A stretch of 64,000 nt of DNA from Moraxella sp. (GCA_030525825.1 JAUNDZ010000001.1:55880-119879); one strand, 5' to 3'. Shown: positions 9,439 to 18,104, counted from the stretch's first letter. A program made the numbers and translations. Notes: generated by a model from the letters alone, not told the origin.

Positions 9439-10737
9439 ATGAATCTTTCACTAAAAAACTTGCTTGATTGGCGGCTGCATTTGATTGCTCTTGTCATTGC
9501 CTGTATTTCTGAATACATTGGCATTGCCAAGTTTGATATCGGTATTGGTACGATGATACTATTGCCACTGCTATATGCGTTTTTGATGGCGATATTTTTT
9601 AATAAAAATATTGTTGGGGCGGCAGGGCGAGTGCTGGGCGGTCAGAGTAATGCTGTGGCAAGTCAGTGGATTTTGATTTGTCTTATGCCGTTTATCGCTA
9701 AGTTTGCTGTAGGTATTGGACCTAAGGTGAATGAGATTATTGCCGCAGGCCCCGCTCTTTTATTGCAAGAAATCGGTAATGTGGCAACCGTTCTATTTGC
9801 CCTGCCTATCGCTGTGCTAGTATTTGGCATGGGGCGTGAAGCTATTGGGGCGACTCACTCTATCGCCAGAGAGCCAAACATTGCTCTGATAGCAGATAAA
9901 TTTGGCTTAAAAACACCCGAGGGCATCGGTGTTATGGGTGTGTATGTCATGGGGACGCTATTTGGGGCGATTTATTTCTCTTTAATGGCAGGCGTGGTGG
10001 CATCATGGGGTATCTTTGATGTGCGAGCATTGGCGATGGCTTGTGGTGTGGGGTCTGGTAGCATGATGGGGGCTTGTTCTACTGCATTGGCTGAACTGCT
10101 GCCTGAGCATAAAGAAGATATTGTTGCCTTTGCTGCCAGTAGTAATCTTTTGACTTATGCAACAGGGCTGTTTGTCTCAGTCTTTGTAGCTTTGCCTTTT
10201 GCTGAGTGGCTATACAAGATGCTGGCAAAATTCAAAAAATCTCATGTTTTAAATGCTGATTATATCAATGATAGCATGAGTATGGATGATGGCGAAGAAG
10301 TGAAAGTTTCTACATCTGTATTGATTCAATCACTTGCTTTTATTTGCGTGTTGCTGCTCATCGTGAACTGGGTTGGTACAAAAAATGACCCGCTGACTGC
10401 TCTACCTGGCATGATGATTTTATTTGCGTGCTGTGTCGCTAGCATACTCATTAAAAAGGTGATTCCGCTCGGTGTTCCAAGCATTGCATGGGTGTCAATC
10501 GTGGCGATTATTATTGCCTTACCTGTCATGCCAATGGCGGAATATGTCATGGCGGCTACGGACAAACTTGGCTTGTTGCCGCTCATTACGCCAACGCTTG
10601 CTTATGCAGGGATTGCCATCTCTCAATCTGAGGTAACCTTGTTTAAAAAATCTGGTATTAAAATTGCCATTGTTGCGTTATTAACTTTCACAGGGACTTA
10701 TATTGGTTCGGTTGCCATTGCAGATTGGATGTTGTAA
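9439..10737 (+). CDS. DUF3100 family polytopic membrane protein
   Basis: This 432-residue protein has around ten or more hydrophobic segments and a short charged loop near residues 270-290 (DADYINDSMSMDDGEE-like). The opening LDWRLHLIALVIACISEYIG and the Gly/Ser-rich stretch around MACGVGSGSMMGACSTALAE (about residues 198-217) fit the DUF3100 family, whose function is uncharacterised. Position as the last gene of a catabolic run behind an amidohydrolase suggests it imports the pathway substrate; that is inference. AAAGGA precedes the ATG. A strong hairpin terminator follows. Confidence 0.75.
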   Translation: MNLSLKNLLDWRLHLIALVIACISEYIGIAKFDIGIGTMILLPLLYAFLMAIFFNKNIVGAAGRVLGGQSNAVASQWILICLMPFIAKFAVGIGPKVNEIIAAGPALLLQEIGNVATVLFALPIAVLVFGMGREAIGATHSIAREPNIALIADKFGLKTPEGIGVMGVYVMGTLFGAIYFSLMAGVVASWGIFDVRALAMACGVGSGSMMGACSTALAELLPEHKEDIVAFAASSNLLTYATGLFVSVFVALPFAEWLYKMLAKFKKSHVLNADYINDSMSMDDGEEVKVSTSVLIQSLAFICVLLLIVNWVGTKNDPLTALPGMMILFACCVASILIKKVIPLGVPSIAWVSIVAIIIALPVMPMAEYVMAATDKLGLLPLITPTLAYAGIAISQSEVTLFKKSGIKIAIVALLTFTGTYIGSVAIADWML

Positions 10738-10759
10738 GATGGTTTAATGCTATGTGTTG

Positions 10760-10792
10760 CACCCTAATAATCATTAGTTATTAGGGTGTTTT
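10760..10792 (+). terminator. rho-independent terminator of the DUF3100 operon
   Basis: CACCCTAATAA and TTATTAGGGTG form an 11-base-pair stem with a 7-base loop, followed by a T-rich tail. It lies 23 bases after the DUF3100 stop. Confidence 0.85.
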
Positions 10793-10908
10793 ATTTTAAC
10801 TGTTGTTGACAAAACAAGGCTGTGGGTAAGATTTGGGTGATTTTATCGGCGTTACTAACATAAAAAAGTTTACATTTGTACTAAAATTTAGCTATTTTTA
10901 AAAAATCA

Positions 10909-10917
10909 TGCTATAAT
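10909..10917 (+). promoter_or_regulatory. candidate extended -10 promoter for fabI
   Basis: TGCTATAAT is a perfect extended -10 element 55 bases upstream of the fabI ATG. No good -35 hexamer is seen at 17 bases, which extended -10 promoters can tolerate. Confidence 0.5.
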
Positions 10918-10971
10918 CTGCCCAATTTACCACCATGATGAAAACTTTTACCACAACCGTTAGGGGTGATT

Positions 10972-11793
10972 ATGTTATTAAAGGGTCAGCGTTTTGTTGT
11001 AACAGGCATTGCCAGTAAACTGTCTATCGCTTGGGCGATTGCCGAGAGTCTACACCGTGAAGGTGCTGAGCTGATTTTGACTTATCCAAATGATAAAATC
11101 AAAAAGCGTGTGGACATGGCAGCAGAAGCCTTCGGTGCGACAGCAGTCATCGAATGTGATGTGGCGTCTGATGAGTCGATTAATGCGTGCTTTAATGAGA
11201 TTACCAGAATCTGGGGGCGGGGCGATGATAAGGGTGTGAACGGCATTGTCCATGCCATCGGTTTTGCCCCTGCTGACCAGCTAGATGGCGACTTTACCAC
11301 CGCCACCACGCGTGAAGGGTCGAGCATCGCCCACGACATTTCAAGTTATAGCTTTGTAGCACTTGCCAAGGCAGGGCGTGAGCTACTGGCAGCTCGTCAA
11401 GGCTCACTACTGACCCTAACTTATGAAGGAAGTATCTCTGTATTGCCCAACTATAATGTGATGGGCATGGCTAAGGCAAGCCTTGAAGCGTCTGTGCGTT
11501 ATTTGGCAAGCTCACTGGGCGGACAAGGCATCCGTGTCAATGCCATCAGTGCAGGTCCAATCCGTACGCTGGCAGCAAGTGGTATCAAGTCGTTCCGCCG
11601 TATGCTTGATGTCAGCGAAAAAATCGCACCGCTACAACGCAATGTCAGCCAAGAAGAAGTGGGTAATGCCGCATTATTCCTGCTGTCGCCTTGGGCAAGC
11701 GGTGTTACAGGCGAGATTTTGTTCGTGGATGCTGGCTTTAATACCGTTGCCATCAGTGAACAGATTATGGCAATGGCAAGTGATGACGAGTAA
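10972..11793 (+). CDS. fabI: enoyl-[acyl-carrier-protein] reductase (NADH)
   Basis: FabI catalyses the last, NADH-dependent reduction in each cycle of fatty-acid elongation and is the triclosan target. The 273-residue product begins [20 protein letters not shown], the modified SDR nucleotide-binding site of FabI. It carries the active-site block [15 protein letters not shown] with the catalytic Tyr and Lys, plus a preceding LTYEGS Tyr. The ATG at 10972 is preferred over GTG at 10966 because AGGGG lies about 8 bases before it. It is a single-gene unit between its own promoter and terminator. Confidence 0.97.
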   Translation: MLLKGQRFVVTGIASKLSIAWAIAESLHREGAELILTYPNDKIKKRVDMAAEAFGATAVIECDVASDESINACFNEITRIWGRGDDKGVNGIVHAIGFAPADQLDGDFTTATTREGSSIAHDISSYSFVALAKAGRELLAARQGSLLTLTYEGSISVLPNYNVMGMAKASLEASVRYLASSLGGQGIRVNAISAGPIRTLAASGIKSFRRMLDVSEKIAPLQRNVSQEEVGNAALFLLSPWASGVTGEILFVDAGFNTVAISEQIMAMASDDE

Positions 11794-11825
11794 GGCATCT
11801 CATCAAGCTGCCCAACTGTCAGTAA

Positions 11826-11865
11826 TAAAAGCACAAGACCGATGGGGTTTTGTGCTTTTATTTTT
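11826..11865 (+). terminator. rho-independent terminator after fabI
   Basis: TAAAAGCACA and TGTGCTTTTA form a 10-base-pair stem around a 15-base loop, followed by TTTTT. It lies 33 bases after the fabI stop. Confidence 0.8.
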
Positions 11866-11912
11866 GGTCAAAAATGATTAAAATGGCAGGGTGTTTTTAT
11901 TGCTATTGTTGA

Positions 11913-12602
11913 ATGATGGATAAGATTCCTGTTTGGGTGCTGTGTGGGGCGGTGGTGCTGGCGTTCTGTGCGGGGATATTGAACACCACCGCACTCATGG
12001 GTTTTACGCACATCTCGGCATCTCATGTTACAGGCAATGTCAGCTCGCTGGCGGTATCGACCTTGTCTGCTGACTGGCTGAATATGAAGCTGTTTTTGAT
12101 TTCTATTGCGTCATTTTGGGCGGGTTCTGTGCTAAGCGGTATGATTGTTGGTGGCAGTGAGCTGCACATCAATCGCAACTACGGCTTGGCGATGTATTTG
12201 GAAGTCATTCTGCTGGCACTTAGCCTTGTGCTGTATATGAATGACAGCGATTTTGGGCAGATGATGATTGCGATGGCGTGCGGATTACAAAATTCAATGG
12301 TAACTACCTACCACGGCACGGTGATTCGCACCACGCACCTAACTGGCACGACTTCGGATTTGGGGGCGATGGTGGGTCATTGGCTGGTCGGTCGCAAGGT
12401 AAAACTTGGTCGAGTGATTTTATTAAGTGCGTTATGGTGGAGCTTTTTTGTGGGCAGCTTTGTGGCGGTATTGCTGTATCGTGAAGTTGGCTATTTCTCT
12501 ATGCTGTTGCCGATGGTGATTATTTTGGTGGCGGCGGTCAGTTATCGGCATATGGAAAGATGGTATGGCAGTATGGTAAATCGCCTAAAAAAACTGTTTT
12601 AA
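11913..12602 (+). CDS. YoaK/DUF1275 family membrane protein
   Basis: This 229-residue protein has about six hydrophobic segments. Family motifs are visible: CAGILNTTALMGFTHISASHVTGN near the N-terminus (about residues 19-42) and MACGLQNSMVTTYHG around residues 120-134, with HLTGTTSDLG after it. The family (YoaK, DUF1275) is widespread, polytopic and of unknown biochemical role. The gene stands alone between the fabI terminator and a terminator shared with convergent ppa, so neighbours give no clue to function. Confidence 0.8.
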   Translation: MMDKIPVWVLCGAVVLAFCAGILNTTALMGFTHISASHVTGNVSSLAVSTLSADWLNMKLFLISIASFWAGSVLSGMIVGGSELHINRNYGLAMYLEVILLALSLVLYMNDSDFGQMMIAMACGLQNSMVTTYHGTVIRTTHLTGTTSDLGAMVGHWLVGRKVKLGRVILLSALWWSFFVGSFVAVLLYREVGYFSMLLPMVIILVAAVSYRHMERWYGSMVNRLKKLF

Positions 12603-12628
12603 GCGGTTGATTTTATTCAAAAAAATCA

Positions 12629-12658
12629 AAAAAATAGCCCATCATCGGGCTATTTTTT
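12629..12658. terminator. bidirectional terminator between YoaK-like gene and ppa
   Basis: AAAAAATAGCCC / GGGCTATTTTTT make a perfect 12-base-pair hairpin with loop ATCATC and T runs on both strands, between convergent genes. Confidence 0.88.
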
Positions 12659-12682
12659 TATCATCAAGGACTGTAATGACGA

Positions 12683-13213
12683 TTATTTTTCCATCCAGCG
12701 TTTTTGGCTCTCAATGATTACCGCTTTGGCTTCATCGATACCAAAGAAACCTTCAACCTTAGTCGTGCCAGCTTTTTTTAGGTCTTTGTAGTGGTTGAAG
12801 TGGAATTCTAGCTGTTTGATGAGCTGTTTTGGTAGGTCATCTAGGCTGTTGTAAGCATTGCCATTGTTGCGGTCGTCTGCTGGTACAACAATGATTTTGT
12901 CGTCCACTTCGCCATCATCGACGAACTTCATCACGCCGATGACACGAGCTTTTAGGAAAATGCCAGTGGTCAAAGGCTGTTCGGTGATGATAAGGGCGTC
13001 CAGCTCGTCGCCGTCTTCGTCTAGGGTCTGTGGGATAAAGCCATAGTTGCAAGGCTTGGCAAAGGCAACAGGCTCAACACGGTCAAGCTCAAAGCACGCC
13101 AACTCACGGTTCCACTCGATTTTGTGGTTTGAGCCTGTTGGGATTTCTACCACAACATTAATCTCGCCGCCATCCACATCGCCTGCGTCTAGAACTTTGT
13201 TAAAATCTACCAT
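12683..13213 (-). CDS. ppa: inorganic pyrophosphatase
   Basis: This soluble family I pyrophosphatase hydrolyses PPi to phosphate and drives biosynthetic reactions. At 176 residues it is the usual bacterial length. The diagnostic metal-binding signature DGDELDALI is at about residues 66-74. Other family blocks include VVEIPTGSNHKIEWN near the N-terminus and VVPADDRN around residue 110. It starts at the ATG at 13213. The next gene upstream on this strand is lipB, 56 bases away, so the two may be cotranscribed from the lipB promoter. Confidence 0.97.
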   Translation of the reverse strand: MVDFNKVLDAGDVDGGEINVVVEIPTGSNHKIEWNRELACFELDRVEPVAFAKPCNYGFIPQTLDEDGDELDALIITEQPLTTGIFLKARVIGVMKFVDDGEVDDKIIVVPADDRNNGNAYNSLDDLPKQLIKQLEFHFNHYKDLKKAGTTKVEGFFGIDEAKAVIIESQKRWMEK

Positions 13214-13269
13214 TGATATTCTCCGATTGAGTTATTGGATTAAAATAAAAAAACGAAGCCATTGTAATA

Positions 13270-13992
13270 TTAAATCGCTCTTAGTGCAATCTCGCCTTTA
13301 TGTCTTTTTTGCATATTTTGTATGAATTTTAGGATAAGCTCGTGCGTCTGGCTGCTATCAAAGCGACCAAACTGCTCTAATTTGACCATCGTCATGCCAG
13401 CATAGCCACAAGGGTTGATGGCATTAAAGGCGGATAAGTTATTCGTTAGGTTGATGGCGATGCCATGATAGCTGTGTCCGTGCTTAATCTTAAAGCCCAA
13501 AGACGCAATCTTGCCCAACATATCGCCATCAGTATTATAAATATACACCCCAGGAGCGTCTCGTCTGGCACGAGCCAAAAGCCCATCGGGCAGATACTCG
13601 CCAACGATGTCTTCGATGGCTTGCTCGGCATGACTGACCAAGTCTCGCACCCCAAAACCAATGGCGTGCAAATCCCATAAAAAATACGCCGTCAGCTGAC
13701 CTGTGCCGTGCCAAGTTACCTGACCGCCACGGTCGGTGTGAATGATGGGTGTGCCATTATCGTATAAGACATGCTCTTTTTTGCCTGCTTGACCCAGCGT
13801 ATAGACATCATCATGTTCCACCAGCCACAGCTCATCAGGCAGGGGATTGCCTGATTTTTTGGCATCAATCTTGGCAAGCGTCCTATCAAGCATGGCGGTG
13901 TGTGTGGCGGTGTACTCGGCAGCTGATAGGGTTTTGATGAGAAATTCGGGACTTTCTGGCGGTGTGAAATCATCTAGGTGTAGGCTGGTCAT
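13270..13992 (-). CDS. lipB: octanoyltransferase (lipoate biosynthesis)
   Basis: LipB transfers octanoate from acyl carrier protein to lipoyl domains of 2-oxoacid dehydrogenases, the first step of lipoate synthesis. Motifs are RGGQVTWHGTGQLTAY, the catalytic Lys in DMLGKIASLGFKIKHG and catalytic Cys in NAINPCGY. An in-frame ATG exists at 14016. I prefer 13992 because GGAAA precedes it and the best promoter (-10 at 14027-14022) would start transcription almost on top of 14016. That gives 240 residues. lipA is not in the window. Confidence 0.95.
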   Translation of the reverse strand: MTSLHLDDFTPPESPEFLIKTLSAAEYTATHTAMLDRTLAKIDAKKSGNPLPDELWLVEHDDVYTLGQAGKKEHVLYDNGTPIIHTDRGGQVTWHGTGQLTAYFLWDLHAIGFGVRDLVSHAEQAIEDIVGEYLPDGLLARARRDAPGVYIYNTDGDMLGKIASLGFKIKHGHSYHGIAINLTNNLSAFNAINPCGYAGMTMVKLEQFGRFDSSQTHELILKFIQNMQKRHKGEIALRAI

Positions 13993-14021
13993 GATTGTTT
14001 CCGATGGCTTTGTCATCGTTT

Positions 14022-14030
14022 ATTATAGCA
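14022..14030 (-). promoter_or_regulatory. candidate extended -10 promoter for lipB
   Basis: On the minus strand the sequence reads TGCTATAAT, an extended -10, about 30 bases upstream of the preferred lipB ATG at 13992. Confidence 0.5.
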
Positions 14031-14195
14031 CAAATGAATCAAGCGATGGCGACATGGCAGTCATAAAGCCCTAATTGGTGGATAATTTGACAAGTGATTA
14101 TAAAGAATGGGTGAAATTAGCCAAAAAATAAGACGACTTTTTGACAAAAATGGGGTATGATGGGTTGTTTTTATTTTTATTATTTCATTACACTC

Positions 14196-15398
14196 ATGAC
14201 ACCTATCATCACTTCTTTGCTGGATAATGACTTATATAAGTTCACCATGCTCCAAGCAATGCTGCATCAATTCCCCCAAACACACGGTGTGTATCAGTTT
14301 CGCTGCCGCAACAACGACCAGACGGTTTATCCCTTGTCGGACATTAAAGATGGCCTAGAAGCTCAGCTGGATGCACTGTGCGAATTAAAATTCAAGCAAG
14401 ATGAGCTGGATTATCTAAGAAGCCTGCGGTTTATTAAGCCTGATTTTGTGGATTATTTGGAATTATTCCAGCTAAAACGCCGCTTTATCAAGGTTTCTAT
14501 TGATGACGAAAATCGCCTAGACATTCGCATCGAAGGGGCGATGATTCAGGCGATGTTTTTTGAGATTTTTGTACTTTCTATCGTCAATGAGCTGTATTAT
14601 CAGCGACTCGATAATGACAGCGTGCGAGCCGAAGGGCAAAAACGCCTTGATGAAAAGGTCGGCACGATTAAGCATTATGAGATGTTGCAGCTGTCGGATG
14701 TGCATAACCCTGCGTTTTCGGTGGTGGATTTCGGTACTCGCCGCCGCTATTCTAAGGATTGGCATTATCATGTGGTGCGTACGCTGGCTAAGGCATCGCC
14801 CGAAATCTTTAAGGGGACTTCCAATGTCTATCTTGCCAAAGAGTTGAATATTACGCCCATCGGTACGATGGCTCATGAGTTCATGCAAGCCTTTCAAGCC
14901 CTAGATGTTCGCTTGCGAGACAGCCAAAAAGCCGCACTAGAATCGTGGGTGAGAGAGTATCGTGGGGATTTGGGCATTGCTCTGACTGATGTGGTGGGGA
15001 TGGATGCGTTCTTGCGTGATTTTGATTTGTATTTTGCTAAGCTCTTTGATGGGCTGCGTCATGACAGTGGCGACCCGTATGAGTGGGGCGATAAGGCGAT
15101 TGCTCATTATGAAAGCCTAAAAATCGACCCAAAAACCAAGACCTTGACTTTTAGCGATGGCTTGACCTTACAAAAGGCGTGGGAGCTACACGAATACTTT
15201 AAAACTCGCATCAAGACAGGCTTTGGTATTGGCACCAATCTCACCAATGACATGGGGCTAACTCAGCTTAACATCGTCTTAAAGCTCGTTGAGTGCAACG
15301 GTCAGCCTGTCGCCAAGCTCTCTGACAGCCCTGGTAAGACGATGATTGATGATGATACTTATTTGGCATATTTAAAGAAAGTCTTTGGCGTTGAATAA
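14196..15398 (+). CDS. pncB: nicotinate phosphoribosyltransferase
   Basis: PncB joins nicotinate to PRPP with ATP hydrolysis to give nicotinate mononucleotide in NAD salvage. The start at 14196 gives [20 protein letters not shown], the family N-terminus, and a 400-residue protein of normal length; the frame is open back to 14157 but those residues are not family-like. The [20 protein letters not shown] block holds the region of the autophosphorylated His. The [16 protein letters not shown] and TNLTNDMG blocks near the C-terminus are also typical. A terminator follows. Confidence 0.96.
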   Translation: MTPIITSLLDNDLYKFTMLQAMLHQFPQTHGVYQFRCRNNDQTVYPLSDIKDGLEAQLDALCELKFKQDELDYLRSLRFIKPDFVDYLELFQLKRRFIKVSIDDENRLDIRIEGAMIQAMFFEIFVLSIVNELYYQRLDNDSVRAEGQKRLDEKVGTIKHYEMLQLSDVHNPAFSVVDFGTRRRYSKDWHYHVVRTLAKASPEIFKGTSNVYLAKELNITPIGTMAHEFMQAFQALDVRLRDSQKAALESWVREYRGDLGIALTDVVGMDAFLRDFDLYFAKLFDGLRHDSGDPYEWGDKAIAHYESLKIDPKTKTLTFSDGLTLQKAWELHEYFKTRIKTGFGIGTNLTNDMGLTQLNIVLKLVECNGQPVAKLSDSPGKTMIDDDTYLAYLKKVFGVE

Positions 15399-15420
15399 AA
15401 TGGCTTGACTGACTTAGAAC

Positions 15421-15460
15421 AAAACCCAACGAAGGCATGGCTGTCTTTGTTGGGTTTTTT
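15421..15460 (+). terminator. rho-independent terminator after pncB
   Basis: AAAACCCAACGAAG pairs with CTTTGTTGGGTTTT (one G-T wobble), followed by more T residues. It lies 23 bases after the pncB stop. Confidence 0.85.
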
Positions 15461-15546
15461 TAATGGATTGCTGTTAAGTGGCATTAAAAAGTATGGATAA
15501 TGCACAAGGCGGCTACTTGACCAAAAAAGTTTATAAAACCAAAACC

Positions 15547-15759
15547 TTACTCGTCCGCATTATCGAGCTTATCATCAAAGGCTTGTGCCAAGGCTTGCTC
15601 GACCGCCTGAATGCGTTCTTGGCAGACCTTGTAGGCGACGATGGATTCTTCGATGGTGGTTACTAGGTTGTCGATGTCCAGCTCGTCCGCCTGCTCTAGG
15701 TTTTTGGCGTTAGTCTTTAGGGTGTGGTAGGCATCTTTAAAGGTGGTTGGCTGTGTCAT
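15547..15759 (-). CDS. xseB: exodeoxyribonuclease VII small subunit
   Basis: XseB is the small subunit that coats the XseA catalytic subunit of exonuclease VII. The 70-residue product from the ATG at 15759 starts MTQPTTFKDAYHTLKTNAKN. It has the all-helical pattern LDNLVTTIEESIVAYKVCQERI-like, where the family has an (L/I)-E-x2-V/I-x2-Y-x3-C core. The open frame continues to 15801, but those residues are not family-like and GAGAT precedes 15759. No xseA is adjacent, so the gene is separated from its partner. The acidic tail DDKLDNADE is typical. Confidence 0.85.
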   Translation of the reverse strand: MTQPTTFKDAYHTLKTNAKNLEQADELDIDNLVTTIEESIVAYKVCQERIQAVEQALAQAFDDKLDNADE

Positions 15760-15953
15760 GGGTATCTCGTTGTCAGTCTGATTTGTTGTCTGATAAAGCA
15801 CTATTGTAAAGGATAATGAGTGATTTGTTAAGTGGGTAACATTGGCGATTTTTTTATGTCTGACAAAAACACCTTGGGATCATACTGTGCGACATCAAAT
15901 ACCTACAAGGATTCTATTTTTGAATAAAATAACGAAAGTTGCTTAAAATTATT
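15760..15953. other. A+T-rich spacer between xseB and the DASS transporter promoter
   Basis: This is the first part of a 353-base gap between divergent genes. I see no coding frame with family-like residues and no RNA gene. The rest of the gap holds the promoter and leader hairpin listed separately. Confidence 0.6.
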
Positions 15954-15981
15954 TTGCTAATTGTAAATAGTGTGTTATTAT
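15954..15981 (+). promoter_or_regulatory. candidate promoter for the DASS transporter
   Basis: TTGCTA at 15954-15959 and TATTAT at 15976-15981 are spaced 16 bases apart. This would give a leader of about 125 bases before the ATG at 16113, long enough to contain the hairpin at 16056-16098. Confidence 0.4.
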
Positions 15982-16055
15982 GTTGTAGGAAAGTGTCTTT
16001 GTAATGACAAGTAGATGACAGCATACTGACCAAACAAAGACAACAAAAACAAAGT

Positions 16056-16098
16056 CATAGGCGTGCCACACTGGTGATGTGCCTATGGCTATTTTTTT
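16056..16098 (+). promoter_or_regulatory. leader hairpin with U tract, possible attenuator
   Basis: CATAGGC (16056-16062) pairs with GCCTATG (16081-16087), with a further ACA/TGT pairing inside. GCTATTTTTTT follows, then the AAGGGA ribosome-binding site of the transporter. A stem directly followed by seven T residues inside the predicted 5' leader resembles an intrinsic terminator used for attenuation. No known riboswitch consensus is recognised. Confidence 0.4.
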
Positions 16099-16112
16099 AA
16101 AGGGAACATTCT

Positions 16113-17558
16113 ATGGTTCAATCAACTCAAGAAAAAGAGACAGATTTTTCTCTTAGAACAGATTTTCAGCACAATGATGACCAAACACCGCCATCAGGTA
16201 CGGTGCGTTCTGATGTTATCAAGGGTCTTGTCATCACTGTGATTGCGGCGATTATCGCTTATTTTTCAGCGACCAGCTGGCTGCCTTTTGAGCCTTTGAC
16301 CAATAAAGGCTTGGGTCTTGCCATCTTTATTGGTATTCTTTGGCTGACTGAGGCCATTCATATCACGGCAACAGCGATTTTAGTGCCGCTGCTTGCATTG
16401 TTCATTGGCATTCCAGAGTTTGACACCAAAAAAGCTTTGGTGAGTTTTGCTGACCCCATCATTTTTGTGTTCTTTGGTGGTTTTGCTTTGGCGGCAGCTT
16501 TGCATGTACAAAAACTTGACCGCAAGATTGCCTTTGGTATTGTGGGGCTGGCTCGCGGTCATCTAGGCTGGGCAATTTCGCTCATCTTTGCGGCGACAGG
16601 TATTTTGTCCATGTGGATTAGTAATACCGCCACGGCAGCGATGATGCTGCCTTTGGCGATTGGTCTATTAAGTCATGTTGATGCCAAAAAAGACCGCAAT
16701 ACCTTTATTTTTGTACTGCTTGGCATTGCTTATTCAGCGTCTATCGGTGGTATCGGTGCATTGATTGGCTCGCCACCAAACGGCATCGCTGCCAAAGAAT
16801 TGGGTCTTGATTTCATCGGCTGGATGAAATACGGTCTGCCTGTGATGGTGGTGATGCTACCTACGCTACTGATTGCCATGTACTTTGTACTGCGTCCAAA
16901 TCTTAGCCAAAAGGTGAGCATGGAGCATGAAGACATTCCTTGGACGACACCCCGTATCCTAACCATCATCGTGTTCCTAATCACTGCAGCGTGCTGGATT
17001 TTTGGTAAGCAGCTTGGCGATGCTTTTGGCTTTAAATCGCCAGATACTGTGATTGCACTATTTGCAGCGGTGGCGGTCTTGATGCTGGGTTTGGTAAACT
17101 GGAAGCAAGTTTCTGACAACACTGACTGGGGCGTACTCATGCTGTTCGGTGGTGGTATCGCTCTGTCTGACATCATGAAAAATACGGGTGGCTCAGCGGC
17201 ATTAGCCGACCTAATTTCAGGTGGCTTGGCAGGTGCTCCAGCCTTTGTAGTGATTTTGGCGGTTGCTGCATTCATCATTTTCTTGACAGAGTTCACCAGT
17301 AACACCGCATCAGCAGCACTGCTTGTGCCACTATTTGCTCCCATCGGTGCGGCACTTGGTCTGCCAAAAGAAGTGTTGGTGATGGTCATTGGTATTGGTG
17401 CGTCGTGTGCCTTTATGATGCCTGTGGCAACCCCACCAAACGCCATCGTCATGGGTACAGGCCATGTCAAGCAGGGCGATATGATGAAAGTTGGCTTTAT
17501 CCTAAATCTCTTTGCGGTTGCCATCGTTACCATCATGGCCTATGCTCTGTGGATGTAA
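16113..17558 (+). CDS. DASS-family (SLC13) sodium/dicarboxylate-type symporter
   Basis: This is a 481-residue inner-membrane protein with about 11-12 hydrophobic segments after a 30-residue hydrophilic N-terminus. DASS hallmarks are the paired sodium/substrate motifs: SNTATAAMMLP (about residues 170-180) with SPPNGIAAKE, and in the second repeat TSNTASAALLVPL with TPPNAIVMGTG. The family imports succinate, malate, fumarate, citrate or sulfate with sodium. The four-carbon acid substrate is the most likely, but this cannot be decided by eye. It is transcribed alone between its own leader and terminator. Confidence 0.9.
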   Translation: MVQSTQEKETDFSLRTDFQHNDDQTPPSGTVRSDVIKGLVITVIAAIIAYFSATSWLPFEPLTNKGLGLAIFIGILWLTEAIHITATAILVPLLALFIGIPEFDTKKALVSFADPIIFVFFGGFALAAALHVQKLDRKIAFGIVGLARGHLGWAISLIFAATGILSMWISNTATAAMMLPLAIGLLSHVDAKKDRNTFIFVLLGIAYSASIGGIGALIGSPPNGIAAKELGLDFIGWMKYGLPVMVVMLPTLLIAMYFVLRPNLSQKVSMEHEDIPWTTPRILTIIVFLITAACWIFGKQLGDAFGFKSPDTVIALFAAVAVLMLGLVNWKQVSDNTDWGVLMLFGGGIALSDIMKNTGGSAALADLISGGLAGAPAFVVILAVAAFIIFLTEFTSNTASAALLVPLFAPIGAALGLPKEVLVMVIGIGASCAFMMPVATPPNAIVMGTGHVKQGDMMKVGFILNLFAVAIVTIMAYALWM

Positions 17559-17594
17559 CTTTCAACCACTCAAGCAACTGCTTGAAAAGCCAAC

Positions 17595-17624
17595 AAAAAA
17601 CGCTCTAATCTGGGGCGTTTTTTT
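17595..17624 (+). terminator. rho-independent terminator after the DASS transporter
   Basis: AAAAAACGC and GCGTTTTTT make a 9-base-pair stem with an 11-base loop, then TA. It lies 36 bases after the stop. Confidence 0.8.
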
Positions 17625-17746
17625 ATGACTGATTGGTTTTGTTGGTGTTGTGTTATCTTTTGGGGTAGTGGTGTAAGCTGTCTTATTTTTTGGCGGATTT
17701 GTGATAAAATAGCAAGAATTTTAACCAGATGTTTGTCTGATGAATA

Positions 17747-18079
17747 ATGATGAATAGTCTTTTTAAGCCGTCGATGATATTCTTTGCTGTGTTCACCTCC
17801 CTAAGCTCGGTGGCAACTCTCCCTGCGTGGGCGAATGACAACAGGATGACGCTACATCAAGAATACAGCCGATTGGAATTCACCCAAACACGCACCAAAG
17901 CCATTCGCAGACTACAAGAATACGGCTATCAAGTACACAGCATTCAGCTTCAACACCAAGTAAATCAGCCTGTTTTTGTGATTTTTTCTTCAAAAAATGG
18001 CGTGCGTTATGTGATTAAGCTCACCTACCCACATCTAAAAATCATCCACGAACGCCGAGAAGATTGGCATTTTAAGTAA
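17747..18079 (+). CDS. small secreted PepSY-like protein
   Basis: This is a 110-residue protein with a signal peptide (hydrophobic core FFAVFTSLSSVATL, likely cut after AWA near residue 29). The mature part reads RTKAIRRLQEYGYQVHSIQL, then a strand pair ending YVIKLTYPHLKIIHERRED. This looks like a single PepSY domain, a fold common in periplasmic inhibitors and sensors. That assignment is from pattern only. It is monocistronic, followed by its own terminator. Two adjacent ATGs (17747, 17750) are possible starts, and the ribosome-binding site is weak. Confidence 0.65.
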   Translation: MMNSLFKPSMIFFAVFTSLSSVATLPAWANDNRMTLHQEYSRLEFTQTRTKAIRRLQEYGYQVHSIQLQHQVNQPVFVIFSSKNGVRYVIKLTYPHLKIIHERREDWHFK

Positions 18080-18104
18080 ATGGTGTCAATATATCTGATG
18101 TTTT

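Noticed and set aside
15478-15666. Plus-strand 62-codon frame across the pncB terminator region and xseB
   Set aside because: It is antisense to xseB, shows no family pattern and has no ribosome-binding site.
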